Assembly (NCBI GenBank): GCA_035294125.1
Contig: DATGLM010000005.1
Span: 148,464-212,463 of the forward strand
DNA from: CADDYT01 sp035294125
Lineage (GTDB): Bacteria; Chloroflexota; Ktedonobacteria; Ktedonobacterales; Ktedonobacteraceae
Reading direction: 5' to 3'
DNA length: 64,000 nucleotides
The notes under the pieces were generated by a model that was not told the DNA's origin, ran no database searches, and worked only from the letters and a program-made list of their open reading frames with translations. Shown here in pieces: positions 15,885 through 23,507 of the stretch (the first letter of the stretch is position 1; each line of letters opens with the position of its first letter). Both the position numbers and the translations under genes were made by a program.

Positions 15885-17153
15885 ATGAAACAACCTCGAA
15901 TGGAGCAGTGGCCCCACTATACCTACATCGTGCCTCACGTGTATACCAGGGCAAAGGTGCGCCTGATCGGCTTCGGGAACTATGTCCCATCGGGTAGGAT
16001 CACCAACGAATTTTTTTCGTATGTTACCACGCGGCTGGGCGAGCCGCGCAGCCCACAGGAGATTGAACACGCCACAGGCCTGAGGACGCGCCATGTACGC
16101 AACTCGACGCTGGTATTGTGCCAGAAAATAGCGGGAAAAGACGCGCCCGGCCTCATTTTTGGCCCGCGACGCCCTGAGGAGGAATCGCTGGCAGAGATGG
16201 CGCTGGCAGCGGCGAAAAAGGCGCTCGCCAGCGCGGGCCGTGATCCTGTTGAAGTAGATACGATCATTGGCGCTTCCTCCTCTGATAACGATGCTTTCCC
16301 CACGTTTCCCAGCATCGTCCAGACGCGGCTGGGCATGCGTTCGGTGCGCTCAACCATGCTCAAGGGAGGCTGCGCCTGCCAGACGGAATCTTTGCAAGCC
16401 TGCGCCGAGGTATTGAGCGCCAGTTCTGCTCGTCTCGCGCTGCTTGTCATGGCCGAGGGTCTGCTTTCCAATGTCATGCATATCCTCGACTGGCGGCTCA
16501 GTTCTCTCTTCGGCGAGGGCGCTGCCGCCTTTCTGTTGGAACGCCGCGATGATGATGAGGATGGCGACAATGAAGCCATGTATATCATCAATGGCGCTGA
16601 CGCCCACCAGGCTCCCGCCCTGCACGGCTGGACGCCGCTGCGCAAGGATGTGATCGCGATGGCCGAGGAGGACAGGCTGATCCAGCGCCTCTATGAAGAA
16701 GGCAAGGGAGCAGAGTTGCAGCGCCTGTTTGTCACCCGTTCTATGCCGGGCTACGCGAAAATGAACGGCAGGGAAGTCTTTCGCGAGGCTCCACGAGCGA
16801 TGGCCGAGGCTGTTGACGCGCTCTTGCGCCATGCCGGACTGGATTACGACAACCTCGACTATATCATTCCTCACCAGGCCAACTCGCGCATCATCCATCG
16901 CATGGGCGATCTGCTCATTCGCGACTACGGCTGGCCTTCCTCGACGATGGAGAAACTGGTGGATAATTTCCGCGACTACGGCAATCTCTCCAACGCCAGC
17001 ATCGGCACCTCCCTGGTTGAGTTGATGCAGCAGGGCAAACTGCGCGAGGGCCAGTGGCTCGCTCTGCCCGCCGTCGGTGCCGGTCTTAACTACGGTAGTT
17101 GCCTCCTCCGCTTCCACTTCCCAGAGAATCCTGCCACTATAGTTGCTGTGTGA
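15885..17153 (+). CDS. 3-oxoacyl-ACP synthase III (FabH)-like ketosynthase
   Basis: A 422-residue thiolase-fold ketosynthase of the KAS III type. The catalytic cysteine lies in GGCACQTES (about residue 167), the histidine in YIIPHQANSR and the asparagine in YGNLSNASIG, giving the Cys-His-Asn triad that condenses an acyl-CoA with malonyl-ACP. The protein is 80-100 residues longer than housekeeping FabH, mainly through an acidic insertion after LLERR and a helical stretch near residues 265-300. It may therefore serve secondary metabolism or an unusual starter unit. ATG 15885 is chosen; the TTG nine bases earlier is too close to the GGAGG site. Confidence 0.83.
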   Translation: MKQPRMEQWPHYTYIVPHVYTRAKVRLIGFGNYVPSGRITNEFFSYVTTRLGEPRSPQEIEHATGLRTRHVRNSTLVLCQKIAGKDAPGLIFGPRRPEEESLAEMALAAAKKALASAGRDPVEVDTIIGASSSDNDAFPTFPSIVQTRLGMRSVRSTMLKGGCACQTESLQACAEVLSASSARLALLVMAEGLLSNVMHILDWRLSSLFGEGAAAFLLERRDDDEDGDNEAMYIINGADAHQAPALHGWTPLRKDVIAMAEEDRLIQRLYEEGKGAELQRLFVTRSMPGYAKMNGREVFREAPRAMAEAVDALLRHAGLDYDNLDYIIPHQANSRIIHRMGDLLIRDYGWPSSTMEKLVDNFRDYGNLSNASIGTSLVELMQQGKLREGQWLALPAVGAGLNYGSCLLRFHFPENPATIVAV

Positions 17154-17157
17154 GAAA

Positions 17158-17186
17158 GTGACGCGGTTCAAAACAGGGGCTATAAT
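17158..17186 (+). promoter_or_regulatory. Sigma70-like promoter of the UGA-containing redox gene
   Basis: A perfect -10 TATAAT (17181-17186) lies exactly 17 nt after GTGACG (17158-17163), which matches TTGACA at four positions. The start codon follows at 17246, with AAGGAG (17231-17236) at good spacing. The gene therefore has its own promoter and ribosome site and does not look like a decayed remnant. Confidence 0.6.
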
Positions 17187-17245
17187 ACTGGTGGTGGCAG
17201 TTTCCATTGTAGGAACTTTTTGTTGGAAGGAAGGAGCTTGTATCT

Positions 17246-17932
17246 ATGGCATTGATCTCACCAGAAGATCAGGAAGCCTTAAAAAAGTTGTTCGGGGAAA
17301 AGCTGACGGATGATGTCAACATCACCTACTTCACGCAGCACGAATCCCCGTTGATTGTGCCAGGACACCACGAGTGTTCCTATTGTAAGGAGACCGGTGA
17401 GATACTCGAAGAGGTCACTTCGCTTTCAGATAAGCTGCATCTGATCGTGAAGGACTTTGTGAAGGATGAGAAGGAAGCGGAGCAGATGGATATCACCCGC
17501 ATCCCGGCCTATACGATGCAGGGGAAAAACAAAGGCAAGGTGCGTTTCTTCGGCTTGCCGGCGGGCTACGAGTTTTCGACGCTGCTCCAGTCGATCATCG
17601 ATGTCTCCACTGGCGAGACGCAGTTGAGCCAGAAATCGAAAGAGGCACTCAACAAGGTCGAGCAGAACTTGCAGGTGCAGGTATTCGTCACCCCTACCTG
17701 ACCCTACTGTCCACGGGCAGCCAGTCTGGCTGTGCAGATGGCCGTCGAGAACGAGCACGTCACTGCCGATGTCGTGGAGGTCTCTGAGTTCGTCGAGCTT
17801 GCCCAGCGCTATAATGTGCAGGGCGTTCCCAAAACCGTCGTCAATGACACTGTAGAGTTCGTCGGCGCACTGCCGGAACCGCGCTTCGTCCAGCAGGTCC
17901 TACAAGCCGCCGAAAAGAAGGAAAAAAAGTAA
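17246..17932 (+). CDS. Two-domain glutaredoxin-like disulfide oxidoreductase, putative selenoprotein (UGA at codon 152)
   Basis: Read through the in-frame TGA at 17699-17701, the frame gives 228 residues, the length of archaeal-type protein disulfide oxidoreductases (tandem thioredoxin folds, PDO family). The N-terminal unit has CSYC (residues 44-47) and a cis-Pro in RIPAY. The C-terminal unit begins VFVTPT-UGA-PYCPRAA, where the family has TPTCPYC, and ends with the cis-Pro segment VQGVPKTV. The UGA thus replaces exactly the nucleophilic first cysteine. After it 77 codons stay open and family-like, and a hairpin with a G-first loop sits 22 nt downstream. Selenocysteine is the best reading. 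A nonsense mutation or base-calling error remains possible. Own promoter, ribosome site and terminator are present. Confidence 0.78.
17699..17733 (+). promoter_or_regulatory. UGA codon with SECIS-like hairpin
   Basis: TGA occupies 17699-17701. The hairpin has arms 17718-17723 (CAGCCA) and 17727-17732 (TGGCTG) around the loop GTC at 17724-17726, and can be extended by a G-U pair. The loop G is the 23rd base after the UGA. Known bacterial SECIS elements have a G at the start of a small apical loop roughly 16-37 nt after the UGA; the E. coli fdhF element has a similar CAGGUCUG top. A fit by eye, not a computed fold. Confidence 0.55.
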
Positions 17933-17935
17933 TTT

Positions 17936-17999
17936 GAGGAAAGGCAGAGAGGGTAGAGAGCGAGCGTCGACTCGCCCTCTACCCTCTCTGCCTTTCCTC
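17936..17999 (+). terminator. 29-bp hairpin after the putative selenoprotein gene
   Basis: Arms 17936-17964 and 17971-17999 pair with a single A-C mismatch around the 6-nt loop CGTCGA. The stem begins 3 nt after the stop codon and ends 11 nt before the stop of the convergent SMP-30 gene, so it can end both transcripts. Confidence 0.8.
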
Positions 18000-18010
18000 G
18001 TACTAAAAAG

Positions 18011-18898
18011 TTAACCAGCGAATTTGTGTTGTTCCTGCCCTTTGATGCCTGTCTGGAGGCGGAAGAGGTCGCCTGCCCGGGGCTGTTGCGCTCGCTTTTG
18101 CTCGCTCAGAGCTGTCCAGGCCGAGGTGATGTAGAGTTCGTCCAGGTTCGGACCACCGAAGGCGCAACTGGTCGGGTATTGTACTGGCATCTGGATTTCG
18201 CGCTCGATCTTGCCATCAGGATCATAACGGATGATCCGCCAACCACCCCAGCGGGCGCTCCACACGAAGCCCTCACAATCGACAGTGAGGCCGTCGGGGA
18301 CGCTGGCCTCGTTGGGCGTGTGAACGAACGCACGGCGATTGGAGATGGTGCCACTCTGAGCGTCAAAATCGTAGACGTAGATGATCTTGCGGGGCGAATC
18401 GGTCAGGTACATGCGCGTCTTATCGGGACTCCAGCCGATGCCGTTGGAAACCGTCAGCCCCGTCTCCATCACAGAGACGGCGCAATCGAGGTTGAGGCGG
18501 TAGAGGCTGCCCGCGCCCTCGCAATCATCGTATCCCTCGCACATCGTGCCTGCCCAGAAACGTCCCTGACTGTCAACCGCGCCATCGTTGAAGCGATTAT
18601 GCGGCTTGCTGGCCTCCGGGTTCGCGTTGGCGATGAACTGCAGGCGCGGTTCCGCTTGCCAGTCCCAGAAGGCAAAGCCCTCTTTTGTTGCCATCACCAG
18701 CCCACCACGCTCTCGCGGCGCTAGCACCCCCACCGGCAGGCCAACCTCGAAAACCTCGTACTTGCCACTGGCCGGGTATAAGCGTGAGAAGCGACGGTTT
18801 TCGATATCGACCCAATAGAGCGCCTGTTCCGCTACGCTCCAGACCGGCCCCTCGCCCAGTTTGCACTGGCAGGTCAGCACATCTTCTACGGCGTTCAT
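18011..18898 (-). CDS. SMP-30/gluconolactonase/regucalcin-like protein
   Basis: A 295-residue six-bladed propeller with the metal ligands of the SMP-30 family: Glu in KLGEGPVW (N-terminus), Asn in NRFNDGAVD, Asn in TVSNGIGWS and Asp in SVPDGLTVD. Members hydrolyse sugar lactones or related esters using Ca or Zn. I place the start at ATG 18898, which overlaps the stop of the upstream hydrolase gene by four bases (ATGA). The frame extends further upstream but only as a shadow of that gene. The coupling suggests the two hydrolases act in one catabolic route. Confidence 0.88.
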   Translation of the reverse strand: MNAVEDVLTCQCKLGEGPVWSVAEQALYWVDIENRRFSRLYPASGKYEVFEVGLPVGVLAPRERGGLVMATKEGFAFWDWQAEPRLQFIANANPEASKPHNRFNDGAVDSQGRFWAGTMCEGYDDCEGAGSLYRLNLDCAVSVMETGLTVSNGIGWSPDKTRMYLTDSPRKIIYVYDFDAQSGTISNRRAFVHTPNEASVPDGLTVDCEGFVWSARWGGWRIIRYDPDGKIEREIQMPVQYPTSCAFGGPNLDELYITSAWTALSEQKRAQQPRAGDLFRLQTGIKGQEQHKFAG

Positions 18899-19590
18899 TT
18901 CAGGTGGTCTTTCAGGAACTGGATCGCCAGCGGCCACGCTTGCGAGGCGGCCTCCTCGTTATAAGCGCCATGGCTGGGATTGATGAAGGCGTGACCGGCA
19001 TTGTAGACCTTCACCGTCACATCCTTGCCCGCCTCTCTATACATGCGCTCGACCTTCTCGATCACCTCCGGCGGCGCCCAGGAGTCCTGGCTGCCGTAGA
19101 TTGCCAGCACCGGCGCATTGAGCGCCTGCGCCTCTTCCGGCGTAGGTTCAAAACCGGCGGCGTAGAAGGCGACCACCCCGCCCAGTTCGGGATAGCGTGA
19201 AGCAACCTTCATGGCGAGGAAGCCGCCCATGCAGAAGCCCATCACTCCCAGCCTCTTCGGCTCGACCATCGGCATCTCTTTGAGCCTGTTGAGCGCGCCG
19301 ATGATCTCCTGAATCGCCCGCTCGACATTGGAAGTCACCATCATCATCATGCGCTCGGCATCGTTCGGCTCCGTGGCAACCTTGCCATGAAAGAGGTCTG
19401 GCACGGCGACGATGAAGCCCTGCTCCGCCAGCTTATGCGCCAGGTCAACCACGTGCGGCTCGATGCCCCACCATTCCTGGATCATTACCAGTCCCGGATG
19501 TGTCTGGTCGTCATCCGGCTGTGCCACATAGGCATACGCGCCATTGCCGTTAACAGGTAAAGCAACTTTCGAGGTTCGGATTACTGCCAT
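18895..19590 (-). CDS. Dienelactone hydrolase family protein
   Basis: A 231-residue alpha/beta hydrolase with the dienelactone hydrolase triad: Cys in VMGFCMGGF (about residue 117), Asp in YGSQDSWAP (about 168) and His in YNAGHAFIN (about 200). EWWGIEPH near residue 40 is a family hallmark. It acts on cyclic esters such as dienelactone from aromatic ring breakdown, or on related esters. It overlaps the SMP-30 gene by four bases and is preceded by a terminator, so the two form their own operon. Confidence 0.9.
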   Translation of the reverse strand: MAVIRTSKVALPVNGNGAYAYVAQPDDDQTHPGLVMIQEWWGIEPHVVDLAHKLAEQGFIVAVPDLFHGKVATEPNDAERMMMMVTSNVERAIQEIIGALNRLKEMPMVEPKRLGVMGFCMGGFLAMKVASRYPELGGVVAFYAAGFEPTPEEAQALNAPVLAIYGSQDSWAPPEVIEKVERMYREAGKDVTVKVYNAGHAFINPSHGAYNEEAASQAWPLAIQFLKDHLK

Positions 19591-19685
19591 AGTACAATCT
19601 CCTCTAGAAAATAGTGCTGCTTACACGGCTGCATGAAGCATCACTTGCATTATATCGCATTCACCTGCATCGTGCTAATGCCACA

Positions 19686-19730
19686 TAACAAAAGGCGGGC
19701 GGCCCAACCGGTGCCGCCCGCCTTTTGTTA
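19686..19730 (-). terminator. 18-bp perfect hairpin terminator
   Basis: Arms 19686-19703 and 19713-19730 match perfectly around a 9-nt loop, with A/T tracts at the base of both arms. It lies between the 3' end of the M20 peptidase gene (19813) and the start of the hydrolase operon (19590) and separates the two transcripts. Confidence 0.85.
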
Positions 19731-19812
19731 CAGGCTACAAAGAGGACGCCTGCGCCGCCTTCACGGAGAAAGTCTACGGAAGCGCCCTCTCGACAAAGCA
19801 TGCCTGATGTCT

Positions 19813-21177
19813 TTATTCTTGTCCGGCGAAGCGCGCCGCCACTTCGTAGAGCACGCGAGTCCCCCAGCGCAACGACTGTTCCGGGATGCGCTCGTCGTGG
19901 CCGTGAATGGTTTCCATGCCGTCGAAGCCGGGGATGTAGAGTTCGGGCGCGAAGCCGTACACTTTCGTGCCGAGCCGCGAGACATGCTTGGCGTCCGTCC
20001 CACCTGTAAGCAGTCGGGGGATCACCGTTGCCTCCGGGTCATGTTCTTTGAGCACGTCCCGTATCACATCAAAGAGCGGCGAGGCAGGATCGGCTTCCAG
20101 CGCTGCTGATGGCTCGATGAACTCGATCTCTATCTCCTCACCGAAGATGGCGCGCAGCTCGCCCAGGAAGCGTTCGGGCGTCCAACCCGGCAGAATACGC
20201 GCATCCAGCGAAGCCACGGCCTCCGAGGGAATGACGTTGATCTGCGAACCTGCTTTCAGCATGGTTGGCGCAATGGTGTTACGGGCCATTGCCAGAATTT
20301 CGTACTTCTGAGCATCTTCTACCGGCAAGGCATCAATAGCTGCCTCCGCCATTGTCTCATCCTGCAAGATAGCGCGGAACGCCCGTGCAACCTCCGGCGG
20401 CTGCGCGCTGGCAATGCCCTCGATGAAGCCACGCAGCGAGGCGGTGAAGTGAAGCGGTGGCTGCTTATTGCGCAATTTGACGAGCGTCTCCGCCAGCTTG
20501 AGTACCGCGTTATCCTCGGTGGGCACAGAGCCATGCCCCGGCCTGCCTCTTGCACGCAAATGGAAGCGCGCCCCGCCTTTCTCCGCTGTCTGCACTGTAT
20601 AATAACGGCGCCCGTTGATCTCGTATCCATCGCCGCCGCCCTCGTTCAAGCCGTATTCGGCCTGAATCAACTCTGGCCGGTGCTCGACAACCCAGCCCGC
20701 GCCCTGCGTGCCGCCGCACTCCTCGTCAGCCGCCGCCATGTAGATCACATCGCGCTTGAGCGGCACGCCCAGCCGTTTGAGCAGCAGCATAGCCATCAGC
20801 TCCATCGTCACCATATGCTTCATATCGAGCGCCCCGCGTCCATAGATGAAGCCATTGGCGATATCGGCGGCGAACGGGTCATGCGTCCATTTCTCCGGCT
20901 CCACAGCCACTACATCAGTATGCGACATCAACAGCAGCGGCGGTTGCGAGCCATCTCCGTGCAGGCGAGCCACGAGCGTCGCCCGGTCAGGACTCGGCCC
21001 CACAATCTCGCTCTCAATGCCCTCGCGTTGCAGCACCTCGCGCAGGTAGTCCGCTGCCCGCCGCTCATTTCCGGGTGGGTTGCGCGTATCGAGCCGCAGC
21101 AAGTTGCGTAGATGCTCAATAGCCTCGTCTCCCACAGCATTCCAATCAACAGGGGTAAGCGCGCTGGAAGTTGTCAT
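19813..21177 (-). CDS. M20 family metallopeptidase
   Basis: A 454-residue di-zinc peptidase of the ArgE/DapE/carboxypeptidase family. Metal ligands appear in order: His in LLMSHTDVVAVE (about residue 86), Asp in GRGALDMKHM, Glu-Glu in AADEECGGTQ and His in the C-terminal TIHGHDERIPE. A lid domain is marked by RGRPGHGSVPTEDNAV (about 210-225). It should cleave an N-terminal or acyl-amino bond of a small peptide. Which substrate cannot be told from sequence. No signal peptide is seen. Transcribed alone. Confidence 0.9.
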   Translation of the reverse strand: MTTSSALTPVDWNAVGDEAIEHLRNLLRLDTRNPPGNERRAADYLREVLQREGIESEIVGPSPDRATLVARLHGDGSQPPLLLMSHTDVVAVEPEKWTHDPFAADIANGFIYGRGALDMKHMVTMELMAMLLLKRLGVPLKRDVIYMAAADEECGGTQGAGWVVEHRPELIQAEYGLNEGGGDGYEINGRRYYTVQTAEKGGARFHLRARGRPGHGSVPTEDNAVLKLAETLVKLRNKQPPLHFTASLRGFIEGIASAQPPEVARAFRAILQDETMAEAAIDALPVEDAQKYEILAMARNTIAPTMLKAGSQINVIPSEAVASLDARILPGWTPERFLGELRAIFGEEIEIEFIEPSAALEADPASPLFDVIRDVLKEHDPEATVIPRLLTGGTDAKHVSRLGTKVYGFAPELYIPGFDGMETIHGHDERIPEQSLRWGTRVLYEVAARFAGQE

Positions 21178-21217
21178 TCATATCTCCTGACTACTGGTGA
21201 AGAAAATACGGTATCCA

Positions 21218-21928
21218 TTAAGAATGTTTCGTCCCATCTGGCAGAATCGCGCCTGAAAGCGACTTTGCCTGCGAGAAGTTGGTATTGCCAAGATCAAAGG
21301 CATCCCGCATGTACGCCTTCGTCAGATTAGCGCCCGCGAAGTTGACGTTGTGCAACTCGCTGCCATACAGGTTGGCTCCCGTCAGGTTAGCTCCTGACAG
21401 ATTGACATAATTCAGGGTCGCGTAGCTCAGGTTGGCCCCGCGCAGATCAGCCCCGGAGAGGTTAGCGCCGGACAGATCCGTATCGCGTAAATCCAGCCCC
21501 TTTAAGTGGGCACCCTGTAGGTCAGCATTTGCCATGTTGATGACATGAAAGTCATTGCTGATGAGCCTTGTGTTGTAGAGGAAGTACATGAGCTTCGCCT
21601 TATAATCAGGATCGAGTTCTCTGAGCACCTCCTGTGTTTGTGCCTCCGCAATTACTGCAGCAGGGTCCAGCGTCGTGGCAGTCAGCAACTTATTATTTAC
21701 CATCAAATTTGTAATGGTATCCATGTAGTTCGTCAGCAGGATCTGTTGCTGCTGGGCCTGCGCCGTCTGTAAGGCGATCGTTCGTTGCTGCCTGCTCAGT
21801 TGCTGCGCCAGCGAGTCCTGTTGCAGGTGCAGCCAGAAGATACCGGCCACTAGCAGCGCAAGCAGCACCGGAAACTGCAACCAGCCCCACCACGTTTTTA
21901 CCTGTTGCACTCTCTCGCTCTTGTCCAT
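21218..21928 (-). CDS. Membrane-anchored pentapeptide-repeat protein
   Basis: A 236-residue protein with one membrane helix (about residues 16-34), a glutamine-rich coiled-coil stretch (about 38-65), a spacer, and about 15 pentapeptide repeats from residue 130 (patterns such as ADLQG, ANLSG, ADLRG, ANLTG), which fold as a right-handed beta-helix. Such proteins serve as scaffolds or binding surfaces; no enzymatic residues are expected. The coiled coil suggests it oligomerises. Single gene, function unknown. Confidence 0.87.
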   Translation of the reverse strand: MDKSERVQQVKTWWGWLQFPVLLALLVAGIFWLHLQQDSLAQQLSRQQRTIALQTAQAQQQQILLTNYMDTITNLMVNNKLLTATTLDPAAVIAEAQTQEVLRELDPDYKAKLMYFLYNTRLISNDFHVINMANADLQGAHLKGLDLRDTDLSGANLSGADLRGANLSYATLNYVNLSGANLTGANLYGSELHNVNFAGANLTKAYMRDAFDLGNTNFSQAKSLSGAILPDGTKHS

Positions 21929-22058
21929 ATCTATTCCTTTTCATGGCCTGCTATGCGTATTATCTCCCCCTATATATATCATATTTTCCGTAATTTGAGG
22001 CAACGCTTTTCCTCATGAGCAACCTTCCTCAGTTTTTGTCTGAGCAGAAGTAAAAACC

Positions 22059-22087
22059 TTGTTTGTTCTGTGATAGTATGTTATATT
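22059..22087 (+). promoter_or_regulatory. Promoter upstream of the RHH-like gene
   Basis: TTGTTT (22059-22064) and TATATT (22082-22087) are separated by exactly 17 nt in a markedly AT-rich intergenic region (21929-22156) that differs from the GC-rich surroundings. The start codon at 22157 has AAAGAGG just upstream. Confidence 0.5.
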
Positions 22088-22156
22088 ATTATCAGGATGA
22101 AATATTACTTAGATAACAATACGTTAGCATAAGAAACTTGCAAGAAAGAGGTTAAC

Positions 22157-22453
22157 ATGCCGAAGCCTGAAGAACACACCGTAGTGGAGGTCGAGCGCGT
22201 ACAGATCGGCGTGAGGATGGAGAAGCGCATGCTCAAAGTGTTGAAAGCGCTTGCTGAATACCACGATATTTCCCTGGCTGATCTGCTCGAAGGCATCGTC
22301 CTGCACGCCTTCGAGAACGTTCCTCCGTTCAATGAAGAAACCCTCCGTCGTATCGCGCAACTGAAAGATGTCTATGGTATGAACTATGGCGCCAGCGCGA
22401 GCCACCAGTTCAAAGAGAAGGAGTCCGCCCAGGAGGTGGTTGAACATGGATGA
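22157..22453 (+). CDS. Small ribbon-helix-helix-like protein
   Basis: A 98-residue protein. Residues about 14-55 read as a beta strand (ERVQIGVRM) followed by two helices (KRMLKVLKALAEYH and SLADLLEGIVLHAFE), the plan of ribbon-helix-helix DNA-binding proteins. The C-terminal 40 residues are polar. The last codons overlap the first ATG of the transposase remnant (stop 22451-22453, ATG 22446), so the original 3' end may have been changed by the insertion. Its AT-rich promoter region and the adjacent transposon remnant suggest an acquired segment. Target unknown. Confidence 0.65.
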   Translation: MPKPEEHTVVEVERVQIGVRMEKRMLKVLKALAEYHDISLADLLEGIVLHAFENVPPFNEETLRRIAQLKDVYGMNYGASASHQFKEKESAQEVVEHG

Positions 22454-22859
22454 TATGATGTTGATTGGCAGGGGAGAGCAAATATATTCAGCCTCCACCG
22501 CGCCTTTACGCGAACACCTTGCTGCTGCGCACAGCCATTCGGCCACAAAGCTCGCTTTCATGGATGAACGGCTTGAGACTATTATCATGGAGACGATTGA
22601 AAAATGGGGGCAAGAGCTTGTTGAGATGGAAGTCATGCCCGATCATGTGCATCTCTTGCTCGGATATGACCCACAGTTCGGTATTCACCGGCTGGTCAAG
22701 TCCATCAAGGGAACATCAAGCCGCTATCTCAGGCAAGAGTTTCCACAGTTGAAACGGAAACTGCCGAGTCTTTGGACAAACAGCTATTTTGTCTGCACGG
22801 TAGGGGGCGTGACTCTGGAAACGCTGAAACGCTACGTAGAAGGGCAAAAGAACCGATGA
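22446..22859 (+). pseudogene. tnpA: IS200/IS605 TnpA (Y1 transposase), N-terminally truncated
   Basis: The last 100 residues are clearly TnpA: the HUH motif in MPDHVHLLLG, the KSIKGTSSRYLRQEFP segment, LWTNSYFVCTVGG, and the catalytic tyrosine in TLKRYVEGQ. The normal N-terminal strand with the YHLVWCPKYRRK-like motif is absent. In its place is an unrelated stretch from ATG 22446 that overlaps the RHH-like gene. Without that strand the transposase fold would be incomplete. The stop overlaps the TnpB start (ATGA, 22856-22859), which is the native arrangement. Confidence 0.75.
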
Positions 22860-23491
22860 GGAAAGCTTTCAAGTACCGGCTCTATCCAAATGAGGAGGTG
22901 GGGATTGATCTTGGACTCTTGCACTTTGCATCTCTCTCTGATGGAACCTTTATCGACAATCCGAGGTACTCCCGCAAGGCAGAGAAGACACTTGAAAAAA
23001 GGCAACAGGCTCTCAGCAGAAAGAAACGCGGTTCGCATCGCCGTGAAAAAGCCCGCAGATTCGTAGCAAAAACTCATCGGAAGATAGCCAACCAGCGCCG
23101 TGATTTTCTGCATAAACAGGCAAAGAGGCTTGTAGAGCGCTATCAAACCATCGTCTTTGAGGATGTGCAAACCGAACCTGTGGTGAAGCGCCCAAAGCCA
23201 GAGCAGGATGAAAACGGGAACTCTCTTCCCAATGGAGCCAGTCCCAAAGCTGGCTTGAATAAGTCAATCCAGGACGCTGGAGGGGGTATGTTCGTTGAGA
23301 TGGTTTCCTACAAGGCAGCATGCGCCGGAAGAAACGTGGTCAAAGTCAACCCCTACAAAATCAGCCAGATATGCAGCGCCTGTCTGCGAGAATGCCCCCA
23401 CAAGGAACTGGATGAACGAACACACATCTGTATCCATTGTGGGGTGGTTCTCGACAGAGACACCAACGCTGCCAGAAACATCCTTGTTTGA
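22856..23491 (+). pseudogene. tnpB: TnpB (IS605 OrfB) with large in-frame internal deletion
   Basis: 211 residues against roughly 370-420 for a full TnpB. The first 12 residues (MRKAFKYRLYPN) are the normal N-terminus, but the next residues already belong to the RuvC-I region (GIDLGLLHFAS), so most of the WED/REC lobe is missing. The RuvC Asp in GIDLG, Glu in VFEDV, Asp in LDRDTNAARN and the four-cysteine zinc finger (CSAC...CIHC) remain. The frame is still open, so a short protein might be made, but RNA-guided cutting is unlikely without the recognition lobe. Confidence 0.75.
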
Positions 23492-23507
23492 TTTGGTGAG
23501 GCTTGTT

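Larger units (their letters stand above)
22446..23491 (+). mobile_element. Remnant of an IS200/IS605-family element (tnpA-tnpB)
   Basis: Adjacent parts of a Y1 transposase (TnpA) and a TnpB nuclease in the usual order and with an ATGA overlap. TnpA lacks its first beta strand, TnpB lacks about the region between its N-terminal strand and the first RuvC motif, and no end palindromes are evident. The alcohol dehydrogenase gene begins only 16 nt after the TnpB stop, leaving no room for a right end. The element should be immobile. Confidence 0.75.

Noticed and set aside
17246..17701. Reading the redox gene as a complete 151-residue protein, with a separate 66-residue gene after it
   Set aside because: The stop falls exactly at the active-site Cys codon, and the second piece lacks a ribosome site while continuing the same fold in the same frame.
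22856..23491. TnpB-derived transcriptional repressor (TldR type)
   Set aside because: Those proteins lose RuvC catalytic residues and keep the RNA/DNA-binding lobe; here the RuvC residues remain and the lobe is lost.
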